The translations under genes were made by a program, and so were the position numbers. Under the pieces are notes generated by a model, which had not been told where the DNA came from, ran no database searches, and worked only from the letters and a program-made list of their open reading frames with translations. This document shows, in pieces, positions 1 to 12,004 of a stretch of DNA of 64,000 nt (its first letter is position 1; each line of letters begins with the position of its first letter). The stretch lies in assembly GCA_964019165.1 (NCBI GenBank), contig OZ025267.1, positions 1,531,001 to 1,595,000 on the forward strand, in the 5' to 3' direction. This stretch comes from Mastigias papua. Taxonomy: Eukaryota > Cnidaria > Scyphozoa > Rhizostomeae > Mastigiidae.

Positions 1-263
1 TTAAGACTTAGAACCTCGACTTTCATATTAGTTTTGCTTTGGGTTTGTTGCGAATTTTTCCTAAAAGAAGCTTATGCTGGACCATGGTGCTGGACAAGGT
101 TTTTATCATTCACAAAAGAAACCATCTTTTTCCCCGTAGAAGCCTTCTTGTTGGCGAATGCTATATTTACTTCTTGCAGAAACTTTTTAGATTCCTTCTT
201 TCTCTGCTTTACTGTTCCAAGTGATGTTTACTGGTGCAGTCTCTCTTTCGTTCTTTCATTCAT

Positions 264-482
264 GAAAAGTGATGAAAATGAGCCATTTTTGGCCAAGAAG
301 TAAGGCTGTAGCCTTGGTATTTTGGTGAAAAATGACCAAATTTGAAATTGATTGATTTTGATTGCAGATTGAAAAGTGATGAAAATGAGCCATTTTTGGC
401 CAAGAAGTAAGGCTATAGCCTTGGTATTTTGGTGAAAAATGACCAAATTTGAAATTGATTGATTTTGATTGCAGATTGAAAA
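264..482. repeat. 107-bp tandem duplication
   Basis: The block starting GAAAAGTGATGAAAATGAGC at 264 recurs at 371 almost unchanged, giving two head-to-tail copies with a 107-bp period. The only clear difference is one base (ctgtagcc versus ctatagcc). The high identity points to a recent duplication. No coding function is evident; the overlapping short ORFs are by-products. Confidence 0.85.
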
Positions 483-484
483 CT

Positions 485-700
485 AACGGGTTGTGCAGTC
501 TCTCTTTTATTCACATACCCTTTCATTCATATACAAGTTGTTCAGCCTCTCCTTCATTAATGTACATATTTTGCAGTCTCTCATTCGTTCACATACGTGC
601 TGTGTAGTCTCGCGTTCACTCATATACGTGTTGTGCGGTCTCCCTTTCATTAATGTAAGTATTTTGCAGTCTCACTTCTATCTCATTCATACACGTGATG
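485..700. repeat. Degenerate ~36-bp tandem repeat
   Basis: Repeated diverged units of the type gt(t/g)(g/t)tgcagtctc(t)c...cattcat(a/t)tac occur about every 36 bp, with a related unit already at about 230-262. The copies are too diverged for an exact count. No gene is seen here. Confidence 0.55.
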
Positions 701-1515
701 AATCTTGGTTGGCCAGCTATATTCAGGATAGAGGGGGATAGAATCACTCTAGTTACTACGATGATCATGTTTCTGATAAATGTGCCTAATACATTGTATG
801 CTTAATGCATATGCATATTGGAATTGGTTAGAATAAAGAGAAGCTTCTAAACGTCTAGTACATGGATATTTCATGAGGACTAATGATACAAGTTAAATTA
901 TTTCAAACAGTGAATAGTTTGTTCCCTGTGAAGGCTAAACAACTGAACGATAAATACAGATTACTCAGTTTAATTGCTAATTTAGTTTAGTTGCTAATTT
1001 CCTACTAGTTAATAAGTCAATTGCTCCTTTTCACCAGGAATATCCTCATTCGTCCTTGATTCATCATCAATAAGCAGCTCAGCTGTTGCGACGATCCGCC
1101 TTTACACCTCGAGAGAATCGGTCCTTCTGAATCTGCCCCATTATCGTTGAATCTGCCCCACACTTCTCTTACAACGTTGAAAGTTGTAAACGACAATTGT
1201 CTTTGTTAAAGTCTGACTAAAGGTCTTGCATGTTTTGGCCTCCGATATGCTATTTCTCTTTAGAGTCACCTTTTTTATTTTGTATCACAAAGCAATGCGA
1301 GGCCGAGAAAGTCAGCTCAAATGAGCTGGAAGTTCACCTTGATTTGTTCATATAAACCTTTCTCTTCCTACATTTTCCATTTTGCTTTTAATCAGGTTCT
1401 CACATTCATGGCATATTGAATGTAAATGCGAAATCTCAGAATATTGTTCATTATAAGTTTCTTTATTATTATCATTATTATTTATTATTTTCTCTTTTTA
1501 TCTTTTTTTCAGTAG
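701..1515. other. Non-coding stretch, no gene recognised
   Basis: Both strands have frequent stops and no conserved motif I recognise. The stretch contains only AT-rich single-copy-looking sequence. It lies downstream of the minus-strand GPCR. Confidence 0.5.
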
Positions 1516-1672
<157 letters not shown>

Positions 1673-1837
1673 TTATGAAGCCTTTCAGACAGTGGTCACA
1701 GTAGAATCAAATATTCCTCTACACATCCCGTGCTATTGATGGCTTACAATTTTGTTATGGCAAATCTTTTAAAAAAGACAGGGCATATGTAGAATTATAT
1801 GCGAAATTCATTATTTGTTAGGCTAGGCTCAATTAAG

Positions 1838-3112
1838 TTATAATGCGACATTGTCACCCTTATAGACTTCTTCACTTTGCTCCTGAGAAGAATGTATTTC
1901 ATTCTTGTTGATCTCAAATTCAGCGCCGGTGAACTTTCCGGATAGTTGCGTCTGTGGCATTAGAGCGACTGTATCATCTTTGCACGAAAAGCGAACTTTA
2001 TTTTCAGGCTTTGAGGGGCTACTTTGTCGAAGTATCTTACTCTTTCCCAATCCGAAAATACGCCCCCTGGCTTCTGATGCAGTGCCGTTTGAATCGAGGT
2101 CAGAGAGCCCCGTTCTGCAGTAAGTATGTGATCGCTGGCTCTCTTCGTTTCTCTTGTCAAATACCCATTCTAGACATATCCACCTTTTTATTATGAGTTG
2201 GTAGTCCTTTTTAAGTAGCAAGCAAAGAACTGGATTAACAACGGAATTTATAGCTAGGGAATACAATGGAGCTTCGTACAGTGACGTAGGTATGAAGTCT
2301 CTCGGATCATCAATTGCGCCAGCGAATTGCATCATGTTCAAGAAGTTGAGATAAAGGATTGGTAGGTAGGCAAGTATGAAGAAGAAGAGCAGCAATCCGA
2401 ACAAATGAGCAACGCGCAACTCTCTCCTGGTTGTTGTGATCTGGCTGTCGGCATAATTATGGTGGGATCTGATCCGTTGTTGCCGAATGCGAATCTGATT
2501 AGCGGCCGTTTGGTATACTTTAATGTACATGAATATCATTATCGTACACATCAACAGCATCACTGACCAAAGGATACCAAGATAGATTATATTTGCAAGT
2601 AGCTTTGTTTGCTTTTCAGCAGTATGCCATAAGATTTGTATCATGGTTAAGAACAGTGGTGTCACCCATGTCACTAGAAGAATCCGTTTTGTTCTGCTCA
2701 CGCTCATAAGCAGGTGGTGCTGTAGTGGCTTTATTAGGGCAAGGTATCGATCGACTGCCAAGCATAGTAGATTACCCAAAGACAAAAACAATATGTAACA
2801 TATTGGATATATACTGTGCAGGTCTGATTGTGAGTGAGTTTCAGCTTCAATCCAAGGAATAAGCATGCTCCCGACGAGAAAATCAATAACTGCTTGACTA
2901 CAAACTAAAATGTTTGATTGTTTTTTCCTGAGTTTTGGATTGGTTGCAAATGCTAGGAACACCAGAGCATTTTCAGTTAGAATTATTATACCAATTATAA
3001 TAAGAGGTATCGATCGTGAAATATCAATTATCTTGCCAGGATTTTGTGTGCCATTTGTTGATATGTTGCTACTTCCGGTGAGGCCATACGTCATATTTTT
3101 TTGCGACATCAT
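1838..3112 (-). CDS. Rhodopsin-like (class A) G-protein-coupled receptor, single exon
   Basis: An intact 424-codon ORF with seven hydrophobic segments, predicted to be a plasma-membrane receptor. Visible class A landmarks are N48 in TM1 (TEN), D77 in TM2, DRY at 121-123 ending TM3, W149 in TM4, P251 in TM6 and N293-P294 in TM7, followed by a basic helix 8 (KKDYQLIIKRW). The short N-terminus has three N-glycosylation sequons (N6, N16, N20), as expected for an extracellular end. The roughly 100-residue C-tail is Ser/Thr-rich. Oddities: the position 25 residues before the DRY arginine is D97, not Cys, and the second extracellular loop has no Cys, so the usual TM3-ECL2 disulfide is missing. The TM6 toggle Trp is Tyr249, and the NPxxY Tyr is Cys297. 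Single-exon amine/peptide-type GPCRs of this sort are typical of cnidarian expansions. The ligand cannot be inferred. ATG-ATG at 3112 is the first in-frame start of the ORF. Confidence 0.9.
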   Translation of the reverse strand: MMSQKNMTYGLTGSSNISTNGTQNPGKIIDISRSIPLIIIGIIILTENALVFLAFATNPKLRKKQSNILVCSQAVIDFLVGSMLIPWIEAETHSQSDLHSIYPICYILFLSLGNLLCLAVDRYLALIKPLQHHLLMSVSRTKRILLVTWVTPLFLTMIQILWHTAEKQTKLLANIIYLGILWSVMLLMCTIMIFMYIKVYQTAANQIRIRQQRIRSHHNYADSQITTTRRELRVAHLFGLLLFFFILAYLPILYLNFLNMMQFAGAIDDPRDFIPTSLYEAPLYSLAINSVVNPVLCLLLKKDYQLIIKRWICLEWVFDKRNEESQRSHTYCRTGLSDLDSNGTASEARGRIFGLGKSKILRQSSPSKPENKVRFSCKDDTVALMPQTQLSGKFTGAEFEINKNEIHSSQEQSEEVYKGDNVAL

Positions 3113-4235
3113 CGATCTAAAAGACCAAAAGTATCGTGTTTATCACCTGTGTTATAGTTGTCTTCAAGTATTTGGGAGAGTAAACTTGTTTTTATTATGG
3201 GGAATAAAATCGAGTATCTTCACTTAGGCACTAGTATAGATTCGCATTCACATTTAGCAATAGTTAATATTTTATAAATGCTCGTATACACATAATTCGT
3301 TTACATATTTTTATCATATTGTAGCTAAACTTCTATTTTATTGTACTAATTTAATATGTAAAAGGTTTGACTTTGTTAGCTTATAGCTACCCTATTACCA
3401 ACTGTAAATATATAATAATTATTATTGTGTCTAAATCCTAACTAACGGTAAGATTTGAATCAAATATAGGGAAAAATTCTCATCACAAACATACAAAGGG
3501 GGGCTTATTGGAGAAAGGAGGCTTAATGGAGAGTGGGGCTTAATAAATATAATACGTATATTTCAGAAATCTTCGCCAATCATCGTCATTTCTGTTTGCA
3601 GCACAAAGACGCTTGAGCTTGATTTTGATTTGGTTTGTTGCCGTACTAACGAACTTCATTAATACCGCAAAGTTTATTCCCGTTATCAATATGAATTATG
3701 TTTGGAATTATTCACATTTTTGAGGGGGCACTATAGAGAAGGGGCTTACTAAATTTTTTCTTCTACAAAGTTGGGACTAGTTGGGGAGGGAGCTTAAAAG
3801 GGAGATTGCGGTATCCATATAAGCAACTTTCGGCTACCTTGCTGAACGAGGTCTACAGTGTATTTTAACACATTTTCTAAATTTTATTTGTATTTATTTC
3901 CTTTTGAATGTTTATTCGTTTGCATGCAAAACTTTATCCTATGCGCTTTCATATGCGTCCGTGTAATGCCTCCTTTTTGCGTCCTTCTGCTTCAGGTTAC
4001 TTTGGATCCCCCTTCCTGTATAAATTCATTTTATTTGTTTTAATAATAATGCTAATGAGAATTGAGGCTTGAGTTAAAACGCTTAATTATATCGGCTTGT
4101 CAGCTTACTAGATTTGTCTTAAATCATGCAGTCAAAAATAATCGATTTGTGGTATCGTTCCTGTAAACAATTAGTCTTTGTTGAATCTATGCTGAGGTTC
4201 TGTCGTCGTCGTTTTTCTCGAATTTATTCAGATGT
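3113..4235. other. Intergenic stretch upstream of the GPCR
   Basis: AT-rich, presumed to contain the GPCR promoter, though no element is assignable. At 3495-3550 and 3722-3800 there are scattered variants of a purine-rich GGGGCTTA(A/T)T(G/A)GAGA phrase; a related gggggcttattgg-like phrase occurs near 16900-16945. This suggests remnants of a dispersed repeat. No coding region is recognised. Confidence 0.4.
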
Positions 4236-4304
4236 TCATTTCATTTCATTTCATTTCATTTCATTTCATTTCATTTCATTTCATTTCATTTCATTTCATT
4301 TCAT
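4236..4304. repeat. (TCATT)n pentanucleotide array
   Basis: About 14 perfect TCATT units. It forms the 3' tail of the minus-strand LINE fragment beside it. Confidence 0.95.
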
Positions 4305-4756
4305 ATATTTAAGGAGGGTCACCCATCAGCAATGATGCTGATTATCAAGGGGCCCTCCACTTAACTACCTATAATAAATCATAATAAAAAATAATTGAAA
4401 TGGTTAAGATAAACATATAGACACCATAAAAGCCTGGTATAAGTAATTGTTAAGATAAAAGTTGTTAAAGTGAAAGAAAAAAGCTAAAAATCCTTATTAA
4501 GGTTTTTTATTCGAAAGAAGTTTTTTTTAAATACTGAAGGCGAGGGTGCCTGTTTAACCTCGATTGCAAGGTTATTCCATACCGTTTCTCCGCGGTAGGA
4601 AAAGCGTTTTTGTCCATTCAAAGAAATGTTCACTGGAAGCCTCAGATCCGTTGCAGTATTTCTCAAACTTCGTGAGGTGCAATGTGAGTTCCTTTGAAAT
4701 AGGTTGCATATATTGTTGCGTTTTCCAACTTCAACATCAATACTCCGTTTATTCAT
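4236..4756 (-). mobile_element. 5'-truncated non-LTR retrotransposon (LINE, CR1/L2-like) 3' end
   Basis: On the minus strand the open frame ending at 4484 reads like the extreme C-terminus of a CR1/L2-type polymerase: a GQKRFSYRGETVWNNL segment followed by an S-P-S-V-F-K-K segment, matching the family's R-x-F-x-Y-x-G-A-x-x-W-N-x-L-P...F-K-K ending. It is followed by a 3' UTR carrying a hairpin (about 4310-4365, GGAGGGCC...ACCCTCC with an inner ATCAGC/GCTGAT stem) and then a terminal (ATGAA)n tail, the TCATT array at 4236-4304 on the plus strand. The rest of the element is absent, so it is a dead-on-arrival insertion. The LINE-type call is confident; the clade is less so. Confidence 0.75.
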
Positions 4757-6593
4757 AATGTAAATAGAATAGTTTAAGACACAAAGTTAGTCCCTAGTAA
4801 TGCCATTGTCATCTTTTGTGATGGGGAAGGGAGAATATTCAAATAGTCTTATCAACATTTTGTAGGTCTAGGGTGGAGGCTTGTTCGAAAGGCGATTTTT
4901 CTTCGGGGAGGGGCCAATTCATTGATTTGTGGTATGTGTCGTGCGTTGATTTGACACTTACTTGCTGCCCCCCCTCCGGTAGGTAATGAAATCAAATCAT
5001 AGATGGAACACCAATGTTAATTGCTGCGCTTGTACTTTCAGTTCCTATCTTTTATTTTGCCAGTGTAGCTTGGTTATCATAGAATCTTTTTGTGGTACTA
5101 CCTTGAGATACGGTATCATTCCTCAGTGCCACAGAAACAGAGGACTCTTGTTAATTAAATGTCTACAAATGTTTCCCACCCACTTGGTCTTAATAATCGG
5201 GAAGTATGATCCTCTTTCTAACTATCAACTAACTGGGAATCTCGTTGTTATCCAAAGGAAGAGGGTCCAAATATCCATAGTTGCTGCAACGATACATTTT
5301 CAGCAAACTTTGTCATACCTTCAAAATTATTAATTATAACTTTATATCTTTTATCCAAAGAATGATAATGGTATCTCGTGGAAAATGTTGTTAAGGCTGT
5401 GACTAGTCTTTGTGTAGGGCTGTGACAATGTATCACTTAAAATCCACTAGGCAACCCCCGTGTTGTAAGTGTCATAACCCCGGGATACGAAGATAAAAAG
5501 AGGTATCTGATTGTGTTTGGAACATACATGCAGATATAGCGAATGAGAAAATGTAATGTTGTGTTGATGAGATAAAATTATTGTTGTGTTGTGTTCGAAA
5601 AGCGTCTCATCTTGTCAATGTCGAACCTGCTCCTTAAAGTAAAAGAGTTGCAAGTGCAGGGATGTTATATTTGGCCAGAAGAAGTCTTGGCCAGTTTAAG
5701 ACCAGAAAAAATTTTCGTACTCATGATGGATCCTTTAATGGGTCCGAAACGTTTATGTCAAAACAGAAAAGGTTTATATCGAAAGGTTTAGTTTTAGTTT
5801 CAGTTGAATAGTTTATTTAATTATGAAGAATCACTAATCACGATGACATCTTGTCGTCGTTCTGGTTCTAAAATTTGAAAATCTTAAAAGAAGAAAATGA
5901 ATCTAAGAAGCAAGAAAATTAATAGACTGATAATAGCGTAATGTGAAACTTTTGTGATTTTTAGTTAACACAGAGTTTGTTATTAGGGAGTACTTTGTAA
6001 AGATAGCCAAGCCTCCCTGAGATTTAGCATAACAAATTTGGAATTTTTTTACCGTTTTAGATCAAATAGATTATTTATTATTTTCTTATTTTAACGTTTA
6101 AAATGTCAACGAATATTACCTAAAGGCTAAGTTATACGATGGAGGGTAGATAACCCCAATCAATTCATTCAAAAGGAATGAGCCAGTGTTGAGCCAATGA
6201 TTTGTGTGAGTATGGCTCTTTTCCATGCTTTTCTGTGCTTCTTTTATTTATAAACGTAGCAGTAACAGGATAAACTTGGCTTCTTTCTTGCCTGTACAGA
6301 AGGTGGTTCACCTGGTCAACATGCACCTCAGTTGGTCGGGATGAGAGCGTTTTCGTGTGAATGCAGACTAGTGAACCAGAACGGCTCACAGGGTGAAAAT
6401 GTATTTAGATTATCACGGGATGTTATTGCTGGCCACATTTGATCACGTGGTGTTGTATAGCCTGGCAGAGTATGAACACTGCACTGCCAGTTGCAAGGGA
6501 AGCTTACCTCGGAGCCACGTGTTACAAGGCTTACACAACATGTATGCGAATTTGACTTCATAATTCTCGTCTGTTTGTAGTGATCAAAATATT
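4757..6593. other. Intergenic, no gene recognised
   Basis: Short ORFs of 60-115 codons occur on both strands, but none has recognisable domain sequence. There is no convincing splice-linked coding. Nothing else is assigned. Confidence 0.45.
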
Positions 6594-6700
6594 CTAAATT
6601 GAAAAGTTCTTTAAGGACTTTGTCGCTAGTAGTAAAATTCCCTTAGATATTTTGGCCTTCTACCTGTAGGTTCTTTATATAAAGCGATTCTTTTTTACAC
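6594..6700. mobile_element. Fragment of mariner-type MITE family
   Basis: The sequence from GAAAAGTTCTTTAAGGACTT through TTGGCCTTCTACCTGTAGG and the T-rich end near 6696 closely resembles the right half of the complete MITE at 12005-12461 (compare 12352-12461). It is a partial, diverged copy. Confidence 0.6.
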
Positions 6701-7962
6701 TTAAAAGCTTGTAGCTCCCTTCCTTGTGACAAAGCACTTTGTGGTCTGTTCTGTCGTTATTTAATGGTCTTATCTAAAGTGCACATCCATGGCTCAGTAA
6801 TAGTACCTAACCACCAGAACAACAACAAAAATACTTCTTCCATGTTAAATCAATGTGGAAAGGTAATTAGGATAATCTCATTAATCTGCATGACCGATTC
6901 CTATTATGGCATTACCCATTGAAAAGACACGACTTTGTTAGCGCAGCTGAGCGTCCTTTATAGCTCATTGTTACAACTTCGGATGTTTGTCAGATTGCTG
7001 ACCATTTTTGGTTTTGTAGTCATGCTCTTTTGCTTTAAGCCAGGTTGACAGGCGAGAGGTAGAGCTTGTTTTACTATGAAATTTCTCGTGTCTGTTTTAC
7101 GAACCAGGTTAGCTTCTACCATAGCCTCTTGCTTCAACCTAGACTTGGTCGAATCAAGCTGAATCTGAAGAAGGCTAAGCCAAAAACACTGAAAGAAGCT
7201 CTATATGAGGTTGGCTCTAGCAAGCCTCCAACGGGGGGCTAACTCTGTATGACAGAAGGAGACTTGAGTTTTTCGGATATTTCTGCTTTGGATATTGGAA
7301 TTTTCTACGAAAAATTTCTGAGAGAAATGACTACTTCAGATGAAGGTTACTCAGCTTCATATAGAAGATCTCTTCAAGGGTGAGTTATTTATGCTGCTGG
7401 AAAACTCATATGTGACAGGGGAAGAATGAGTGAATCTTTAAAGGGGAATTTAAAAGTCAAAGCGAATGATGCTGATCAAAAACAATTTCTGATCACAACT
7501 CATTCTCTATTTTAGTTATGTAGCAATGTAGATTCTCGAGGAAGTGGATTCATAGCACTCAGTGGTGAAGTGTATCATAGTTCATTCATAGAACGCAGTT
7601 TCCGTGTTCTTAGGCATATCACGCCCATTCATCAAGTATGCCACGCCCTTTTATCGGACATCTCTTCTTCGCCCTCCCCCCGCCACTAATTGAGTCCCCC
7701 CTCATCCCAATCTGCGATACTTTTAGGCCTGTTAACTAGCACAAGTTTGGAAGATATGTAAAGCTGAAAGGTGGAACCTGTTAGAAAAGGCTGCTTGTGA
7801 AACTCCACCTGGCACTATTGTCTGGCCATTCTTATCGGCTTATCGTTGGTAAAATCTCACTTCTTTTTGTGATATGATGCGATCAATATCATCGCGATGA
7901 TCAATCATCATATTATCCGTTATCATTATCACTAGTCATCTGCGCCATCTTAGTCATCATCT
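6701..7962. other. Intergenic; one short open stretch of unknown nature
   Basis: Most of this is featureless. Between about 7130 and 7500 (plus) the composition looks more codon-like. An ATG at 7249 opens a 44-codon frame (TEGDLSFSDISALDIGIFYE...), and frames before and after it continue with only single stops. It might be a decayed coding fragment or exon. I do not recognise the family and do not call a gene. Confidence 0.3.
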
Positions 7963-8054
7963 TCAATCATCGTCATCATAATAATAAACATCATCAGAGC
8001 CATCATCATCATCATAATCATCATCATAATCATCATCATAATCATCATAATCAT

Positions 8055-8127
<73 letters not shown>

Positions 8128-8155
8128 TTCAGTCATCAATTTCATCATCACCATT
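7963..8155. repeat. (ATC)n / (GAT)n microsatellite
   Basis: Imperfect to perfect ATC trinucleotide array. The poly-Asp ORF on the minus strand is an artefact. Confidence 0.95.
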
Positions 8156-8160
8156 ACTAT

Positions 8161-8281
8161 CTTGTCTTGTCTTGTCTTGTCTTGTCTTGTCTTGTCTTGT
8201 CTTGTCTTGTCTTGTCTTGTCTTGTCTTGTCTTGTCTTGTCTTGTCTTGTCTTGTCTTGTCTTGTCTTGTCTTGTCTTGTC
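8161..8281. repeat. (CTTGT)24 pentanucleotide array
   Basis: Twenty-four perfect CTTGT units in 120 bp directly abut the ATC array. Because 5 is not a multiple of 3, every plus frame reads S-C-L-V-L repeats. Confidence 0.98.
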
Positions 8282-8589
8282 TTTTCCCGTACGCCCCTTA
8301 CGGGGCCTTCGCTGACCCTGAGGTTAGTGTTGCCTTCGAATTGTTTAGAAGAGGAGATTGAGTCGGCTACACTCAGTCCATTCTGTTACTCCAACAGCTA
8401 CTTATCAGAACTGCAGCCTGAAGCTGCTGTGCCTGACTTTCATTGAAGGGGCCTGGTTGGACAGTTTGCCACAGGTCGTCAACATCTGCCCCAATTCTGA
8501 ATCTCCGCAAAATGAATCTCTATCAACTCAAGGGCAGAGTCTCTCTGTGCCCGCTTGCCACCAGTAGGAGGTCTCCAACTATGGGCTAG

Positions 8590-8716
8590 CCATCATTATC
8601 ATCATCATCATCATCGTCATCATCATCATTACTATCATCATCATCATTATCATCATCATTAGGATCATCATCATCATCACCATCATCGTCATCATCATCA
8701 TCATCATTATCATCAT

Positions 8717-8766
<50 letters not shown>

Positions 8767-8795
8767 ATATCATCATCATCATCATCATAATCATT

Positions 8796-8850
<55 letters not shown>

Positions 8851-8970
8851 ATATCATCATCATCAATATCATCATCATCATCATCATCATCAATATCATC
8901 ATCATCATCACCATCACCATCACCATCACCATCACCATCACCATCACCATCACCATCACCATCACCATCA
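8590..8970. repeat. (ATC)n array ending in (CACCAT)n
   Basis: A long imperfect ATC array changes at about 8907 into regular CACCAT hexamers up to 8970. This is compound microsatellite growth, with no coding content. Confidence 0.95.
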
Positions 8971-11900
8971 TTTTAATTGGTTTTTTCGATCTTAATATGC
9001 AATCATACGTTGTTTACACCATAGGATGATTTATCGAATTGAAAACATTCTTGTATCAGACGATGCTTCAACATCTTTGAATTCTGGCGTGCTGATGCAA
9101 TTTATCCTTGTTATATAACCGTGCTAAGAATTTTCAAAAAGTTCATTCATTCAGTCTTTGCTTCAAGATCCCACACATACACCGAAATATCACTTTTAAA
9201 CTATGTCAGCAGAGCAGAAAGGAGACAGGGTATTTTATTCAATTTGGTTATATCTTGGTGGTGTAAGAGGTGCTTTGAGAATGTTGGTTTTGTTTGTCTT
9301 CGCAATCAGATTACAGCAATCTTTCGGATAGTATGATTATCTTTAATAATTGATTGTCGAAACCGTTCGGAGCAATTTATTTGGTACAGTCGGTTATATT
9401 TATCAGTATTTTGGGCCGTGGTTTTTCGTTTCATGCTTATATCGCAGCAGTTGATATCTATACACATGAAGGTGTACTTTCACATCTTTACTTCATGCCC
9501 AGCGCCGGCAAGTTAACTCTCCTTCGTTTCCTAATGCTGAATTTCACTTACGGTAGGCAATAGGGTTATTGTTCAACATTGAAAAATAGCCCGCACCTAT
9601 AATGTTTCTTTCACTCTATCTTATCAACTATCTCGTTCGTTTGTGAAGCTCACCACTCTTCTAGTAAGCTAACTTTGAAGTTGCAAGTAAAGAATTCGAA
9701 AACGACCAATTTTCAAGTACTTCAATGGCCCCGTAGATTTTCTTTGTCAATTAATTGTTTGCCGTCTATGTGTATTCTTAATCTTCTTGCATTAGCCAGT
9801 CTTTCTCTTTTGTGATTGCTAGAATGTTATGGGCCCTCCATTTAATTTTCTTTTTGAATCGATAAAAGAGTGTGGGTTTAGCCTACCACGATCTTTGTAA
9901 TACGAATTAGAGATCCTGTGAAACACAAACTAAATTATAATACAAAACATCCTTCAAGGAGCCCTTGGCGAAAAGGTACTAAACGATGTTTGCTGCGCCA
10001 TTCATGGTATTTTATTGACAAAGTCGTTTTTGAGTGCTTCTTAAAAATTGTTAATTTTAGAAGAAGGTAAATAGTTGCTTCTCAATGTGTCATTATCATC
10101 TTCACCTGTTCTTTTGTGGTGGTGATTTTCTCCGGCGTATTCATCCATAGCTCGCGCACGTTTTCGGCAGATGCGCTGTGCATAAATCCAGCGTTGTGTA
10201 TCGTCTAACATCAGTGCAAGCCCATAGGATACGAGCTACATTTGAGCGTAGGATACAACGGTTTGTAGAATAGCAGAAAAGTGTAAAAAACAATGCTGAC
10301 ATGAACTGATGTGTCCAGCCGCGCAACTAGGAATATTTGAGGGCATGAGTCTGATCGACGAAAAAGTGCACACTAAACACGTTTTAAAGAGAATGTGTCT
10401 TGAAATCACTTTTTTCAGGTTTTGAAGCAAGAGAAATTGTACAAAAAGTTTATGGATGTCGTTACTTTTATTTTTAGTACAGATTTCATAGATAGTCTAT
10501 ACAGATTTCTAGTATAGACTGCTTACAGGTCTACTTAGCAGAAATACAGTAAACAGTTTCAGCATTCTCCAAAGAAAAAGCACTTTTACCTTTTTCTAGA
10601 CCCCCATGAACCACCCCGTGGTTGCGCGTCTGGGTTTCACATAAAATCGTGTAGACCTGACTTGTCTCATTTCACTTGATTTTATCATCATATATCATTG
10701 CCCACTTTATATTGAAACGCTATCGAATTTTCCAGTGGCAAAGTCACACTTTCAAATTCAGTATAGTCGAGAGCCGTAACTTTTGGTGTTTTCTTCAGCC
10801 ATTCAAACTTATAAATATCTTAAATACCGGGAGAAATAAACATTTTATGATTAATAATCGCCAATTCCTTAAAATTATGACAAGTAAGTAATACTTTTTA
10901 CATATTTGACCTTATTTTATTGCATGATGAAGGTATAGCTCTACCTTATCGATTAAACCCTATTTTGTGGTTGAAGCCAAGTAACGAGGAGCCTGTATTG
11001 AAGAATTCTATATTACTTCTGCTGTTCAGCAATCTCCTGCCGTGTCTCTGCCAGTTTATTTTTTCACTTTTCAAGAGAGTTAACTTTCCATAGATATAAA
11101 AAGATTTTGATGTTTAAAGTTTATTCCTATGAAGGAATTACTATCTCCGTACAGAGAAGAGTATAAATTTGACATATTTGCTTTTCTTCCGCTTTGGTGA
11201 AGCTAAACAAAATATGTTTGTCTGGAATTACAGCTCATGGACGTTTTTTGTCGATCGTTTAAGTCAAGGAAAATCATGGCAACTATTTTCGTTAAGAAAT
11301 AATTTAGAAATATCTTAAAGTTGCTTGTCTTTACCTTTGAGTTTTGCTGAGTGCTTGCCAGCTTGTTCTTTCTTGCGAGACTTGTCTGACAGCCGATGGC
11401 TTTGGTTCGAGACACTTTCAATGCTTCGGTGGTTCTCTTTTCACGGTACGCCGAGTTATCTTCTACTTGCCCGTTTGAATCCTGCGTTGTTCTGAGCGAC
11501 AATGTTCGTCTTGCTTTCTCTTATTATCATTGCTCTCTATTGTGTACATCTGTCTGTCCTCCTTCTCACCGGAGTCTCTTTAGTGCACGGCAACTCGCTG
11601 TTAAATAAATAATTGCTTTCTGATTTCCCGCTTAGGAACAAATGAAAGCATTGACATTTCAGCCTCTTGATCATGAACTCAGTTAGGTTTCTTGAAGAGT
11701 AAGCAATTTTAAAAATGGAAGCTTGATAAACACCATTCATTCAAAATATGCAGTCTTTTACACTCTTTGACTTTCTCTATAGGTCAAAAAGTACCTGTCA
11801 AATAGTATACCGGATAGTTGCTATCACGAGCAGTATCTAGGGTATCGTTCAACCGGCAAATAGCACCTCCAAGAGTGAGGGGGAAAGTAGGGAGGGAGGG

Positions 11901-12004
11901 AAAGTAAAATAGTGAAGAATGGGGAGGTTCTTGAACTCTGTTGTTACTTGAAGTACGAGAATCGTATGGTCAGTTTTTTTCAGAGATGAACTTGAATTGA
12001 TTTA
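8971..12004. other. Intergenic, no gene recognised
   Basis: AT-rich sequence with only short, domain-less ORFs on either strand. No RNA gene or repeat family is recognised here. Confidence 0.45.

Noticed and set aside
7963..8154. Poly-aspartate ORF on the minus strand
   Set aside because: Pure ATC microsatellite translation.
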